This document shows positions 25,571 through 34,381 of a stretch of 64,000 nt of DNA, in pieces. The translations under genes and the position numbers were made by a program. Source of the DNA: Microcaldota archaeon (GTDB lineage: Archaea > Micrarchaeota > Micrarchaeia > Micrarchaeales > Micrarchaeaceae). The stretch spans positions 208,855 through 272,854 of the forward strand of contig JAJZAJ010000002.1 of the NCBI GenBank assembly GCA_021799475.1, written 5' to 3'. Within the stretch, counting starts at the first letter, position 1. Each line of letters starts with the position of its first letter. The notes under the pieces were generated by a model. That model ran no database searches. It saw nothing but the letters and a program-made list of their open reading frames with translations, and was not told the origin of the DNA.

Positions 25571-26254
25571 ATGAATACAACGAGTTTTGGTTTAGTTCTG
25601 GCTGCCCTCGCAGTAGTTTCGTTATCTTCAGTCCTCGCCACGGCTCAATTGGGAGAGGTAGCAGGAGGCCTTGTCTTTAATGTAAGCCTTGGAGGCACCC
25701 AGAGCAATGACAACTTTACTATAGTCAATGCGGGTAGCGGACCTATCGGATTTTCCGTCATGCTACCACAGTTCAACAATATACCAAATACGACTGCACC
25801 TACAGTTACGATTTATCCAATGAATGGCACTCTGGCACCGCATTCGCAGAAGCATATCAACGTGACAGTCTATGTCCCGACAAAGAACAATACCGTAGGA
25901 CTGAGATGGGATGGACTTATCCAGGTGCTCTCTGTACTAAACCAGAGCGACAATCCCGGAGGAGCAGTCATACAGACTGGAGTCGGAAAAGAGATAATAA
26001 TCACAACTAAAGCACAGGAATTTAACTGGCAGCTTATCGGTCTTGCAATACTGATTGCCGCAGCTATCGCTTATGTTGCATACATGAAGCTTAAGCAGAG
26101 AGATAAGAGAGGTAGACGGAACCGCAGGCAAAAAGCATCCGGACATTCCTCTCTAATTAGATTGGGATCGAAACGCAGCACAGCGAGAAAGACCGGAAGG
26201 AAAACCGCAAGGCGCACTACCAAGAAGAGAGCCAGGAGCAGGAGGAGGCGCTGA
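25571..26254 (+). CDS. Membrane-anchored Ig-like protein with highly basic cytoplasmic tail
   Basis: The 227-residue protein has a signal peptide (residues 1-25). An Ig-like external domain follows, whose segment TIYPMNGTLAPHSQKHINV then TVYVPTKNN resembles PapD/DUF916-type folds. One membrane helix (LIGLAILIAAAIAYVAYM) and a cytoplasmic tail of about 45 residues, roughly half of them Arg or Lys (ending RTTKKRARSRRRR), complete it. It ends the run of Cys-ending protein genes, so it may be their membrane partner or assembly factor. The basic tail could bind nucleic acid or acidic lipids. Function is inferred from context only. Confidence 0.65.
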   Translation: MNTTSFGLVLAALAVVSLSSVLATAQLGEVAGGLVFNVSLGGTQSNDNFTIVNAGSGPIGFSVMLPQFNNIPNTTAPTVTIYPMNGTLAPHSQKHINVTVYVPTKNNTVGLRWDGLIQVLSVLNQSDNPGGAVIQTGVGKEIIITTKAQEFNWQLIGLAILIAAAIAYVAYMKLKQRDKRGRRNRRQKASGHSSLIRLGSKRSTARKTGRKTARRTTKKRARSRRRR

Positions 26255-26265
26255 ACGATAGCTTT

Positions 26266-26290
26266 AATAGCCTGAGGGGCTATTCTTTTC
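26266..26290 (+). terminator. Hairpin terminator after the secreted-protein cluster
   Basis: A 7-bp stem AATAGCC/GGCTATT with a 5-base loop is followed by CTTTTC. It lies 12 bases after the stop of the Ig-like protein gene and before the second aglB gene, so it probably ends the cluster transcript. Confidence 0.55.
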
Positions 26291-26317
26291 TGAATCTACT
26301 GTTTACGGGATAGTATT

Positions 26318-28561
26318 ATGGATGATAGTAGCACAGCTGTGGCAGGAAGCAGGAAGAAAACAAGCTTCTTCAGCTTAGACAACAAGGTACTTTTCACAAT
26401 AATATTCATTGCGTTGATAGCGCTTCTTATATACATGAGGAGCGGACTTGCCGCATATCAGGGGCTCTTCGAGCCTGACGGGTTTTTCGATTACGCGGTT
26501 CTGCAGCAGGCTGTTGCGCATGGCTTCATTGTCAGCGACCATTTGGCCTTATCCGGCTTTCCCACCCATAATTTCATAGGAGAGCCGCAGGGCGAATACT
26601 ACATAACTCTTTTGCCTTATGCCATATTGCAGTTCTTCGGAGTCAGCCTCATAAGTCTGATGAGGGCTATGCCTGTTGTTACCGGCATAATAGAGGCTAT
26701 ACTGATTTATTTACTGGCGCAGTATGTATCGAAGAGCAAGTCGCTCGGTCTGCTTTCGGTGCTTTTCCTCGCGTTATCCAGCGGGAACGTCGCGAGGACT
26801 GCATTGCTTGTGTATAGAGGAGATACATTCATAACACCGTTTATAATGGCGGCGTTGCTGCTCATGCTGATGTTCCTTTCTACAGAAAATAAAAAGAAAA
26901 GGTATTCTGCACTAGTTGCATCGGCAGTAGTGCTGGCGCTCGGCACCAGCGTGTGGAACGGCGCAGCGTTCACGTTTGTGATATACTTTACGGCAATGCT
27001 GCTTATGCTGATATACGCATTCGGCATAGCAAACAAGAAGCTGCTGCGTGATGTACTGCTGCTTTCTGGAGCGAGCATAATAACCTTCATCGTTTCAAGG
27101 CTGCTTATTCTCGCTGACCTTACCAGGGCTCCCACGTTTACCGGCCTTGATTTCTTCGGGCTTTACCTACCTATGGTGATTGGAGCTGCAGGAGCATACT
27201 ATTTGGTAAGCGATGAGAAAAAGATGAAGTTTGTGCAAAGCCCGTCAACCAGGATAGCGCTTGTTTTTATCGCGATTATAACGGTTGTCATAATAGCGGG
27301 CACCCTCTACTCCGGGTACATAGCACATATATCGAACGTCGGCCAGGGCACTTCCGGAATAGGGCAGAGCACGCAGGAGCTGCAGCCTCCGACATATTCG
27401 TTCCTGTTCGCGAGCTTCGGTTATGAGCTTTTCCTTGCGCCTATCGGCGTACTGCTGTTCCTGCTTATCGCAGACAGGTCGCACCACGCAACCAGGCACA
27501 GGATAGGAGATATATCGATAAACGCCAATTACGGCTTCCTGGCGATGCTGGCTTATCTGCTCATAACCGTATACCTGCAGGCAGGTGCGATAAGATATAA
27601 TTCCCTGCTTTCGATCCCGATGGCGCTCTTTGCCGCGTATTCCATATACATAATAGGCAGGGTGCTCTACGACCAGAAGTATGCACTGTTCGGGAAAGTG
27701 CAGCTATCGTACATATTCTATGCTCTGTTCATAGTCCTGATCTATTTGCACTTCCAGATCGCATATAGCCAGTCCTTCTCAAGCGCACAGGCTGATGGAG
27801 TAAACCAGCAGTTCCTTGATGCGGTGACATGGATGAGGTCTAATATCCCGCTTAATGCGACGGTATTGACACTTTGGCCAGACGGCTCTGTCGTGGAAGG
27901 ATGGGGCAACAGGACCAGTTATATGGATAGCGTAGGGGGAGAAACCGGTTCAAGAATTTACAACTTTACAGACTGGCTATTCAATACAACCCCTGATACG
28001 CAATATCTGTACAACAACCACAAGCCACAGTACCTGCTCGTCAGGCAGTACTGGTGGATGGAGCTTGGAGGAATAGCGGAGGAGGGCGCGCCCATCAATG
28101 TTAGCGCGTTTGCATACAGCCCGCTCGGATCGGTGAATGTACAGCAGGGGCAGAACAATACCGTAATATACAACTTCCTCGGTTCTTACAGGGTGCAGAT
28201 GCTGGTCACGCAACAAAATGCAACGGCGCCGCTGCAGTTTTTCGCATTTATCGGAAGCACAGGCAGCAGCCAGGGAGCCATGCTCAAGCATATAGTGCTG
28301 CTCAACCAGGCGAACGAAACTTACGACATAATAAATAGTAATTCCGTAAATGCGGTAAACTACACGCTGTTCGTAACATTCTACGGGAAGAACATAACTG
28401 GAGCCGCAGTCTTAGGGAGCATGCTGCCGGAAAGCAACATATACAAGATGCTGATTCTGTGCAATTACCAAGTATGCCCATATGCTACGCCAAATGCTAC
28501 CATGCAGGTAGTCTATGAGAATATGGACACGAAGATATTGAAGATCAGCTACGCCCATTGA
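26318..28561 (+). CDS. aglB: Oligosaccharyltransferase, STT3/AglB family (copy 2)
   Basis: This 747-residue multispanning paralogue of the 11.1 kb gene has the same layout: FEPDGFFDYAVLQQAV near the N-terminus, VYRGDTFITPF as second acidic site and STQELQPP as external-loop Glu. LWPDGSVVEGW with RTSYMDSVGGE stands in place of WWDYG. Roughly thirteen membrane segments precede an external domain rich in N-x-S/T. It attaches glycans to Asn of exported proteins. It directly follows the secreted Cys-ending proteins, all with sequons, which may be preferred substrates. Two copies may handle different glycans or targets. Confidence 0.88.
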   Translation: MDDSSTAVAGSRKKTSFFSLDNKVLFTIIFIALIALLIYMRSGLAAYQGLFEPDGFFDYAVLQQAVAHGFIVSDHLALSGFPTHNFIGEPQGEYYITLLPYAILQFFGVSLISLMRAMPVVTGIIEAILIYLLAQYVSKSKSLGLLSVLFLALSSGNVARTALLVYRGDTFITPFIMAALLLMLMFLSTENKKKRYSALVASAVVLALGTSVWNGAAFTFVIYFTAMLLMLIYAFGIANKKLLRDVLLLSGASIITFIVSRLLILADLTRAPTFTGLDFFGLYLPMVIGAAGAYYLVSDEKKMKFVQSPSTRIALVFIAIITVVIIAGTLYSGYIAHISNVGQGTSGIGQSTQELQPPTYSFLFASFGYELFLAPIGVLLFLLIADRSHHATRHRIGDISINANYGFLAMLAYLLITVYLQAGAIRYNSLLSIPMALFAAYSIYIIGRVLYDQKYALFGKVQLSYIFYALFIVLIYLHFQIAYSQSFSSAQADGVNQQFLDAVTWMRSNIPLNATVLTLWPDGSVVEGWGNRTSYMDSVGGETGSRIYNFTDWLFNTTPDTQYLYNNHKPQYLLVRQYWWMELGGIAEEGAPINVSAFAYSPLGSVNVQQGQNNTVIYNFLGSYRVQMLVTQQNATAPLQFFAFIGSTGSSQGAMLKHIVLLNQANETYDIINSNSVNAVNYTLFVTFYGKNITGAAVLGSMLPESNIYKMLILCNYQVCPYATPNATMQVVYENMDTKILKISYAH

Positions 28562-28686
28562 TACCTCTGCCGATTATGGGTTTGGCAAATGGGTCCATGC
28601 CGCTTATGGTTGCGGTGCGGAAATGCCTTTGAGTGTGGATGCTGAACCGGTGAAAGCCTTAAATTATTGTTCATACATCCCATAGT

Positions 28687-30273
28687 ATGCTGACCGCACA
28701 GCTCTTGTTGCAGCTGTTTGAGGATACATCCGCGTCATGGCTCAGGATGCTCGTCGCGCTTGCAATATCCATGGTACTTAGCCTGCTTCTCGGCATCTAT
28801 ATGGCAAGGAACAGAACGGTTGAAATGATCCTGCTGCCTGTTCTTGACATATTCCAGACCCTTCCGATACTCACGTTCTTCCCTTTCGCGATATACCTGT
28901 TCGTATTTCTGCTGCCTGGATACATAGGCATAAACGGCGCGGTTGTGTTCCTGATAATCACCAGCATGTTATGGAACATGATCTTTGGAGTCTATGAAGC
29001 GATAAAGACGCTGCCTAACGAGATATCCGAAATAGGCAGGCTGTACAGGCTTGGGAGATGGAAGCGTTTCACTAAGATATATCTTCCTGCGGCTATGCCA
29101 AAGCTTGTGGAGCAGTCTATGCTCTCGTGGTCCATAGGGCTTTTCTACCTCGTTACGAGCGAGATATTCTCCACAGGCAATCAGAATTATGCCGTGGCGC
29201 ACGGCATAGGGGTCGCAATAACGGCCCTTGCTTTCTCCGGTGACACATATTCATACGTGGCTGCGCTCGCAATGTTCGTAGGTTTTGTGATCGCGACTAG
29301 GTATTTGCTCTTCGTGCCGATGGAGAAAAGGGTGACGAGGCACTACGATAAAGCATACAAACACATAAAGATGCAGAGCAGGCACTTCTACAGGTTCAGG
29401 CTCTTCAGGGCACTGGCTTTTGTGCATATGAAAAGGAGGAGAAGCATCTTTCCGGAAAGGAAAAAACACCGCCAGCCCTCTAATGAGACGCTGCCTCAGG
29501 CAGACATTGGAAAGGCATACCAGATGCACAGTATCAGAATCACTCTCATATCCGTGCTGTTTCTCATGATTCTGTTTGTGCTGTATGCACATTTCTTCGA
29601 GCCTGTCCTCTTTTCATATGAATTTGAGGCTTTGGCTTCTTTGGCGTACTCGTTTGCCAGGGTGTGGATCAGTTTCATAGCTATACTTGTGGTCGCTGTC
29701 CCGCTATCAGTCTATCTTGTCTTCATGTCAAGGCATAGAGAGGCGTTTGTATCGACATTCCAGATTCTTGCCTCGATACCAGCGACAATAGTCCTCCCGA
29801 TAATAGCGCTTGCATTCAGGAACACTGCGATGGGCAGCGAGATAGTCGCTTTTCTTATATTTTTCCTCAGCGGGATATGGTACGTGATATTCGGCATACT
29901 GTCGGATGCAAAGACGATAGATGAGAATATCCCGGATGTAAAACGCATTTTCGGCGTAAAAGGGTTCAGGGCATGGAAATCGATATATATCATGGCTGTG
30001 CTCCCTGGCCTCGTCACAGGAGCCGTTACCGCGATAGCAGCCGAATGGAATGCCAGCATAGTCGCGGAATATTTCACAAGCACAGGAATAAGCGGCGGTT
30101 CGGTGGTTACGAGCGTCGGCACAGGCATGGGCAAACTGCTCGATATAGCGCTTGGAAACGGGAACCTGACACTTATGGTGCTGGCATTATTAAATTTGAC
30201 GCTCATGATTATTCTTATAAACACATTTGTCTGGAAAAGGCTCTACAGGAAAATGTCAGAAACATACAGATAA
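28687..30273 (+). CDS. ABC transporter permease, duplicated (anion type)
   Basis: The 528-residue membrane protein is made of two fused permease domains. Each carries the EAA-type loop that contacts the ATPase (EIGRLYRLGRWKRFTKIYLP in the first; VKRIFGVKGFRAWKSIYIM in the second). A cytoplasmic linker of about 80 basic residues joins the halves. The arrangement matches the nitrate/sulphonate/bicarbonate-type permeases with duplicated domain (COG4986-like). The ATPase gene follows after 32 bases. No substrate-binding protein is encoded nearby, so substrate is unknown; an anion such as sulphonate or nitrate is the family expectation. Confidence 0.85.
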   Translation: MLTAQLLLQLFEDTSASWLRMLVALAISMVLSLLLGIYMARNRTVEMILLPVLDIFQTLPILTFFPFAIYLFVFLLPGYIGINGAVVFLIITSMLWNMIFGVYEAIKTLPNEISEIGRLYRLGRWKRFTKIYLPAAMPKLVEQSMLSWSIGLFYLVTSEIFSTGNQNYAVAHGIGVAITALAFSGDTYSYVAALAMFVGFVIATRYLLFVPMEKRVTRHYDKAYKHIKMQSRHFYRFRLFRALAFVHMKRRRSIFPERKKHRQPSNETLPQADIGKAYQMHSIRITLISVLFLMILFVLYAHFFEPVLFSYEFEALASLAYSFARVWISFIAILVVAVPLSVYLVFMSRHREAFVSTFQILASIPATIVLPIIALAFRNTAMGSEIVAFLIFFLSGIWYVIFGILSDAKTIDENIPDVKRIFGVKGFRAWKSIYIMAVLPGLVTGAVTAIAAEWNASIVAEYFTSTGISGGSVVTSVGTGMGKLLDIALGNGNLTLMVLALLNLTLMIILINTFVWKRLYRKMSETYR

Positions 30274-30305
30274 TATGGTTGAATGATTATTGAGGGGTGA
30301 TTTTG

Positions 30306-31055
30306 ATGGCTGTGATAGAAGTTGGCAATATACGGTTCTTTTATGACGTCAAAAAAGAGACCGAAATAATACATGACGTATCTTTCTCCGCGGAGAAGGA
30401 AGAATTCGTTTCTATCATAGGACCTTCCGGCTGCGGTAAAAGCACGCTGCTCAGGATAATTGCAGGCCTTATGCGCGCGGACTCTGGCATCGTAAGATAT
30501 CTTGGAAGGGAGATACTGCAACCCATACCTGAGCTTTCCTTCGTCTTCCAGGATTTTGCACTCCTGCCATGGATGACAAACATCGATAACGTCAAGCTCG
30601 CGCTCTCTTCATCGAGAATGGATGAAAAGAAAAAGGAGCAGAGGGCATTTGAATTGCTAGGGCAGTTCGGGCTTAGCGGCTTCGAGAACTCTTACCCGAA
30701 CGTTCTTTCCGGCGGAATGAAGCAGAGGGTAGGCATAGCCAGAGCCATCGCTTCCAATCCGAAGGTGCTGCTCATGGATGAACCTTTCAGCTCTCTCGAT
30801 GAGCTTACTGCAGATGCATTAAGGTCAGATATATTGCAGCTGCTCAGGAACAAGAAACTTTCAGTAAGCACTGTCATTATGGTGACGCATAACGTTGAAG
30901 AGGCTGTCGAACTTTCTGATAAAGTAGTTGTGCTGTCAAAAAAACCTTCTGCCACAAAGAAGATAGAGAAAATACCTCTGCCGTATCCGAGGGACAGGGA
31001 GAGCAGGCAGTTCCTTGCGCTCAAGGACATGCTTCTCACGGCTCTCAATGAGTAA
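30306..31055 (+). CDS. ABC transporter ATP-binding protein (TauB/SsuB type)
   Basis: This 249-residue ATPase powers the adjacent duplicated permease. Walker A is GPSGCGKST, the Q-loop is FVFQDFALLPW, the signature is LSGGMKQR, Walker B is VLLMDEPFSSLDE and the switch His lies in VMVTHNVEEAV. FQDFALLPW is typical of the nitrate/taurine branch. The ATG at 30306 follows GGGGTGA at 30294-30300, a good Shine-Dalgarno sequence, and is preferred over the upstream in-frame start at 30297. The family is firm; the transported ion is not known. Confidence 0.9.
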   Translation: MAVIEVGNIRFFYDVKKETEIIHDVSFSAEKEEFVSIIGPSGCGKSTLLRIIAGLMRADSGIVRYLGREILQPIPELSFVFQDFALLPWMTNIDNVKLALSSSRMDEKKKEQRAFELLGQFGLSGFENSYPNVLSGGMKQRVGIARAIASNPKVLLMDEPFSSLDELTADALRSDILQLLRNKKLSVSTVIMVTHNVEEAVELSDKVVVLSKKPSATKKIEKIPLPYPRDRESRQFLALKDMLLTALNE

Positions 31056-31137
31056 TATCTCTCTGGGATGAGAATATGTTGGCAGATGCAAGTGCGGTGG
31101 GTGGATGAAGATATAGGCCGTAGACGAGGAGCGGCTT

Positions 31138-31647
31138 CTACCAAGGGACGCTCTTTAACTTTAGCCTGTGTGCAGCGACATTTGTCGCAAAATGCATAAG
31201 TCCTGTTATGAGGGTGAGGAAAACGAGACCGTATAATGTCGGCATATTTCCAAAAGGCCATGCAAAAAGCAGTGCCATTATGAAGAATCCATACTGATCC
31301 ATAAAAGGAACGCTGGCTCCCGGCTTTACACCTACTCTTCTTTTGATGAAACTGCCGATCAAATCCCCCGCTATCGTCCCTGCCGAAAGCGCCACTGCGA
31401 CAGGCAGCATATAGCTCAAGGCAGGATATTCCCATACGCCTACAGCAATGCCACAAAGGATTCCCATAGTTGTACCTCTTATGGTCTTGTTGTCGCCCAG
31501 TATCCTTTTTTTGAACATAGTCTTCCCGAAATCAAGAGGAGGTCCGCCTCCGAATATTACCGGTGAGCCATTGGCTACATATGCAGGAAGGATGTAGATT
31601 AGAGGATACACTACAATGTTCCATATCAGACTAAATAAATCAGACAA
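31138..31647 (-). CDS. carS: CDP-archaeol synthase
   Basis: This integral membrane enzyme joins CTP to 2,3-di-O-geranylgeranylglyceryl phosphate, forming the activated precursor of archaeal ether phospholipids. The 169-residue length, the block PPLDFGKTMFKKRILGDNKT and the second block AGDLIGSFIKRRVGVKPGA with PFMDQ are diagnostic of the DUF46/CarS family. Four to five membrane helices are visible. The gene lies 42 bases downstream of the alaS stop in the same direction, so it may share the alaS transcript. Confidence 0.92.
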   Translation of the reverse strand: MSDLFSLIWNIVVYPLIYILPAYVANGSPVIFGGGPPLDFGKTMFKKRILGDNKTIRGTTMGILCGIAVGVWEYPALSYMLPVAVALSAGTIAGDLIGSFIKRRVGVKPGASVPFMDQYGFFIMALLFAWPFGNMPTLYGLVFLTLITGLMHFATNVAAHRLKLKSVPW

Positions 31648-31689
31648 TACCGCACCCAGTTTTATGATATTTTATATATTTTTGATATT

Positions 31690-34377
31690 TTATGATATTA
31701 TACCTTCTGCCATTTTCTTTGAACCTCCTCCGATGAATTTCCCTTTGCCTAGCTTTTCTGCCTGCAACTTCAGGAATTCCGATGCATCAACCCCCGACTT
31801 CTCTCCGGCGATGCAGAGCATTTCCATCTTGTCGTTGTAGAGCATCGCGACGGCTCTGCTGTCTTTCTCTATTACAGCCGTAGCTATAGAGCGCAGCGCC
31901 ATCCTGTCATAATCCAGCTGCGCTGTTATTTTTGTACCTTGCTTGAGCAGCTCGTTTGCTGTGATATCGCTTATCTTGGCAATCATCTTCTTTCTTTCTT
32001 TCCTGAAATACTCGAGATCCTTGAGCTGCTGCGCTATCCCTTCCTTTACCTTGTCTTTGTCGACACCTGCTCCCGCAGCGATGCTCCTTATATCGGACTC
32101 GATGCTGTTTATATACTCCATAGCGGCAGGGCCTGCGACAAACTCAAGCCTGTTGATGCCGTCGTGTATGCGCTGCGATGATATTATCTTTATCAGACCT
32201 ATAGATGTCTCCCTGCCCATAAGATGAAGCCCTCCGCAGGCCTCAGCATCTATTATGTTTCCATGCAAGTCGCTGACTGAGACTATCCTTAGCTCCTTTG
32301 CCGGGACTCCATGCCCCTGATATATTGAGAACCCGAACTTTCCCTCTGCTTCATTCCTTTCCATTACCTCCATCTTCACTTTTATGCCGTTAAGTATGTA
32401 CATGTTCGCAGTGTTCTCTATCTTCTTTACTGCCTCTTCGGTGAATTTCTCGTAGTGTGCGATGTCTATGTGCGCCTTGTTCGGGCTTTTGTGGGCACCT
32501 TCCTGCCAGGCGTGTTTTCCAAGCACCGCCCTGGCAGCGGCACTTATCAGATGCGTGGCAGTGTGGTGCGCCATCAGCCTTATCCTTCTTCCCATATCGA
32601 CTTCGCAGCGCACCGCTGCGCCTTTATCGAACTTGTGCTTTTTTGATAGAGTGTGCACAACAACTCCGCCGATGTTCCTGACAGCGCTTATCTGTATACC
32701 AGATATAGTACCGAAATCAGCCTCCTGACCGCCACTCTCGGCATAGAAAGGAGTCTTGTCCAGCACAACCTCGTCCGCATCGCTTGCCAATACGGTAGAC
32801 GTTGATCCTTCAGCAAGCTTGTAGAACAGCAGTTCGGTCTTCGGCAGTCCGCTTATGTCCAGCTTGAGCGCCATCTCCTTATCCCTTTTCTTTTCCTCCC
32901 TGCTCTTCTCTACGAAATCTCCTTTGATTATCGTGTTGTACGCCTCTTCCGGCACCTCCAGCTTCACCCCTTTCTGCTCTGCAGCAGTACTTATGAATTC
33001 TGGAGTTATTCCATTGCTCTCGTATAGGACGCGCAATCGCTCTACTGTAAGTTTCTCCTTTCTTTCTATTATCGCATTAATTATCGCTGATGCTGCCTTC
33101 TTAGACGCGGCATAGCGCTCCTTCTCTATCTCTATTACCCTGCCTATCTCATCGAGGCTGCTCTCTATATTCGGATATATGCCGACGAGATTTTTGGCTT
33201 CGATCTCTATGAGCTTTGAAAGGTCAAGTTTCATATGGTGCATTTCCATGAAGTCGAATACTCTTCTCAGGAGTATGCGCAGGTTATATCCTCCGCCCAC
33301 ATTGCTCGGCAGTGCTCCGTCGGTTATCGCAAATAGCAGGCTGCGTGTGTGATCTGCTATAGCATATGCCGCCTGCATCGGTTTTATAGTCTTGTAGTAG
33401 TCGTGTTCGCTGACTCCTGCCTGCTGGATGAGCTTCTTCTCTTCGTCAGATCCATGCTTCACCTCGCTCATATCGATGGTCCCAGAGAGCGCAGCTATTT
33501 TCGCATACAGGGAGTGGTCGGGTTTTATGCCTGTGCTCCTGTAAATGAAATCAAGCTCTTTCCTGAATACCGCTTCGTAGGCTGTCTGAGTGCCGCAGTA
33601 ATACCAGAGCATCCTGTCGAAACCTAGCCCCACATCGACTACCTTCCCTTTCAATTCTGTTATCTTGCCGTTGGAAAGCTCGAATTCGGTAAATACGTTG
33701 TTCCCCGCTTCGAGACCGTTGAAGAATACCTCCAGGCATGGCCCGAACTCGGAAAAGTCCCCCATTGCCCAAACATCCTCTATATATGTTATCGCATTTC
33801 TTTCCACGCCCAATACTTCAGTCATTAACCGGAAGTTCAGCTCTATCGTCGTGTCCCGCCAATAGCCCTCTCTCGGATAGTTGAAGGCATGCTGTCCCAG
33901 CATCATAAAGCAGCTGAGATGTCTTCCGGTAACGCCTACATTCGGTATATCGGTAAAACGCATGCACATTTGCGGGACAATGAGAGGATTTGCGCTGTAC
34001 TCGAACGACATTTTGCCGTTCTCGATTCTTTGGAAATCCTGTATGCTTGCGATCGTGAAATACAGGTCCTGCCTCCATCTGCTTACTACTGGATATTTGT
34101 CGATTATCTCATGCCCATTCTTCCTGAAGAAATCCGATACGGTCTTCCAGAAATCCACATAGCTTATCTCTCTTGGATGCTCCCTGAAGAAAGAATAAGG
34201 CTCATGGGAGGAGTCGCCGCAGAACATGCGCTTATCATCAATGGTCCAGAAATATTTGCCGCATGATGGGCACTGCTTTCTCTTGAATCCCTCTTTCCTG
34301 AACAGTTTCGTAGAATAATATTTCTCAGGTTCCTTCGAGAATTCCTGCCTGAGTTTATCCTTGCTGAGATCCTCCAT
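31690..34377 (-). CDS. alaS: Alanyl-tRNA synthetase (archaeal type)
   Basis: The 895-residue enzyme charges tRNA-Ala. The archaeal N-terminal zinc-containing extension is visible (KQCPSCGKYFWT then MFCGD). The class II catalytic core includes PNVGVTGRH, and the editing domain carries AHHTATHLI and the later ACGGLHLMG metal ligands. A C-terminal oligomerisation region follows. ATG 34377 (MEDLSKDKL) is chosen over an in-frame upstream ATG that would overlap the neighbouring gene. It starts 4 bases after that gene stops, so the two are co-transcribed. Confidence 0.95.
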   Translation of the reverse strand: MEDLSKDKLRQEFSKEPEKYYSTKLFRKEGFKRKQCPSCGKYFWTIDDKRMFCGDSSHEPYSFFREHPREISYVDFWKTVSDFFRKNGHEIIDKYPVVSRWRQDLYFTIASIQDFQRIENGKMSFEYSANPLIVPQMCMRFTDIPNVGVTGRHLSCFMMLGQHAFNYPREGYWRDTTIELNFRLMTEVLGVERNAITYIEDVWAMGDFSEFGPCLEVFFNGLEAGNNVFTEFELSNGKITELKGKVVDVGLGFDRMLWYYCGTQTAYEAVFRKELDFIYRSTGIKPDHSLYAKIAALSGTIDMSEVKHGSDEEKKLIQQAGVSEHDYYKTIKPMQAAYAIADHTRSLLFAITDGALPSNVGGGYNLRILLRRVFDFMEMHHMKLDLSKLIEIEAKNLVGIYPNIESSLDEIGRVIEIEKERYAASKKAASAIINAIIERKEKLTVERLRVLYESNGITPEFISTAAEQKGVKLEVPEEAYNTIIKGDFVEKSREEKKRDKEMALKLDISGLPKTELLFYKLAEGSTSTVLASDADEVVLDKTPFYAESGGQEADFGTISGIQISAVRNIGGVVVHTLSKKHKFDKGAAVRCEVDMGRRIRLMAHHTATHLISAAARAVLGKHAWQEGAHKSPNKAHIDIAHYEKFTEEAVKKIENTANMYILNGIKVKMEVMERNEAEGKFGFSIYQGHGVPAKELRIVSVSDLHGNIIDAEACGGLHLMGRETSIGLIKIISSQRIHDGINRLEFVAGPAAMEYINSIESDIRSIAAGAGVDKDKVKEGIAQQLKDLEYFRKERKKMIAKISDITANELLKQGTKITAQLDYDRMALRSIATAVIEKDSRAVAMLYNDKMEMLCIAGEKSGVDASEFLKLQAEKLGKGKFIGGGSKKMAEGIIS

Positions 34378-34381
34378 AGAC

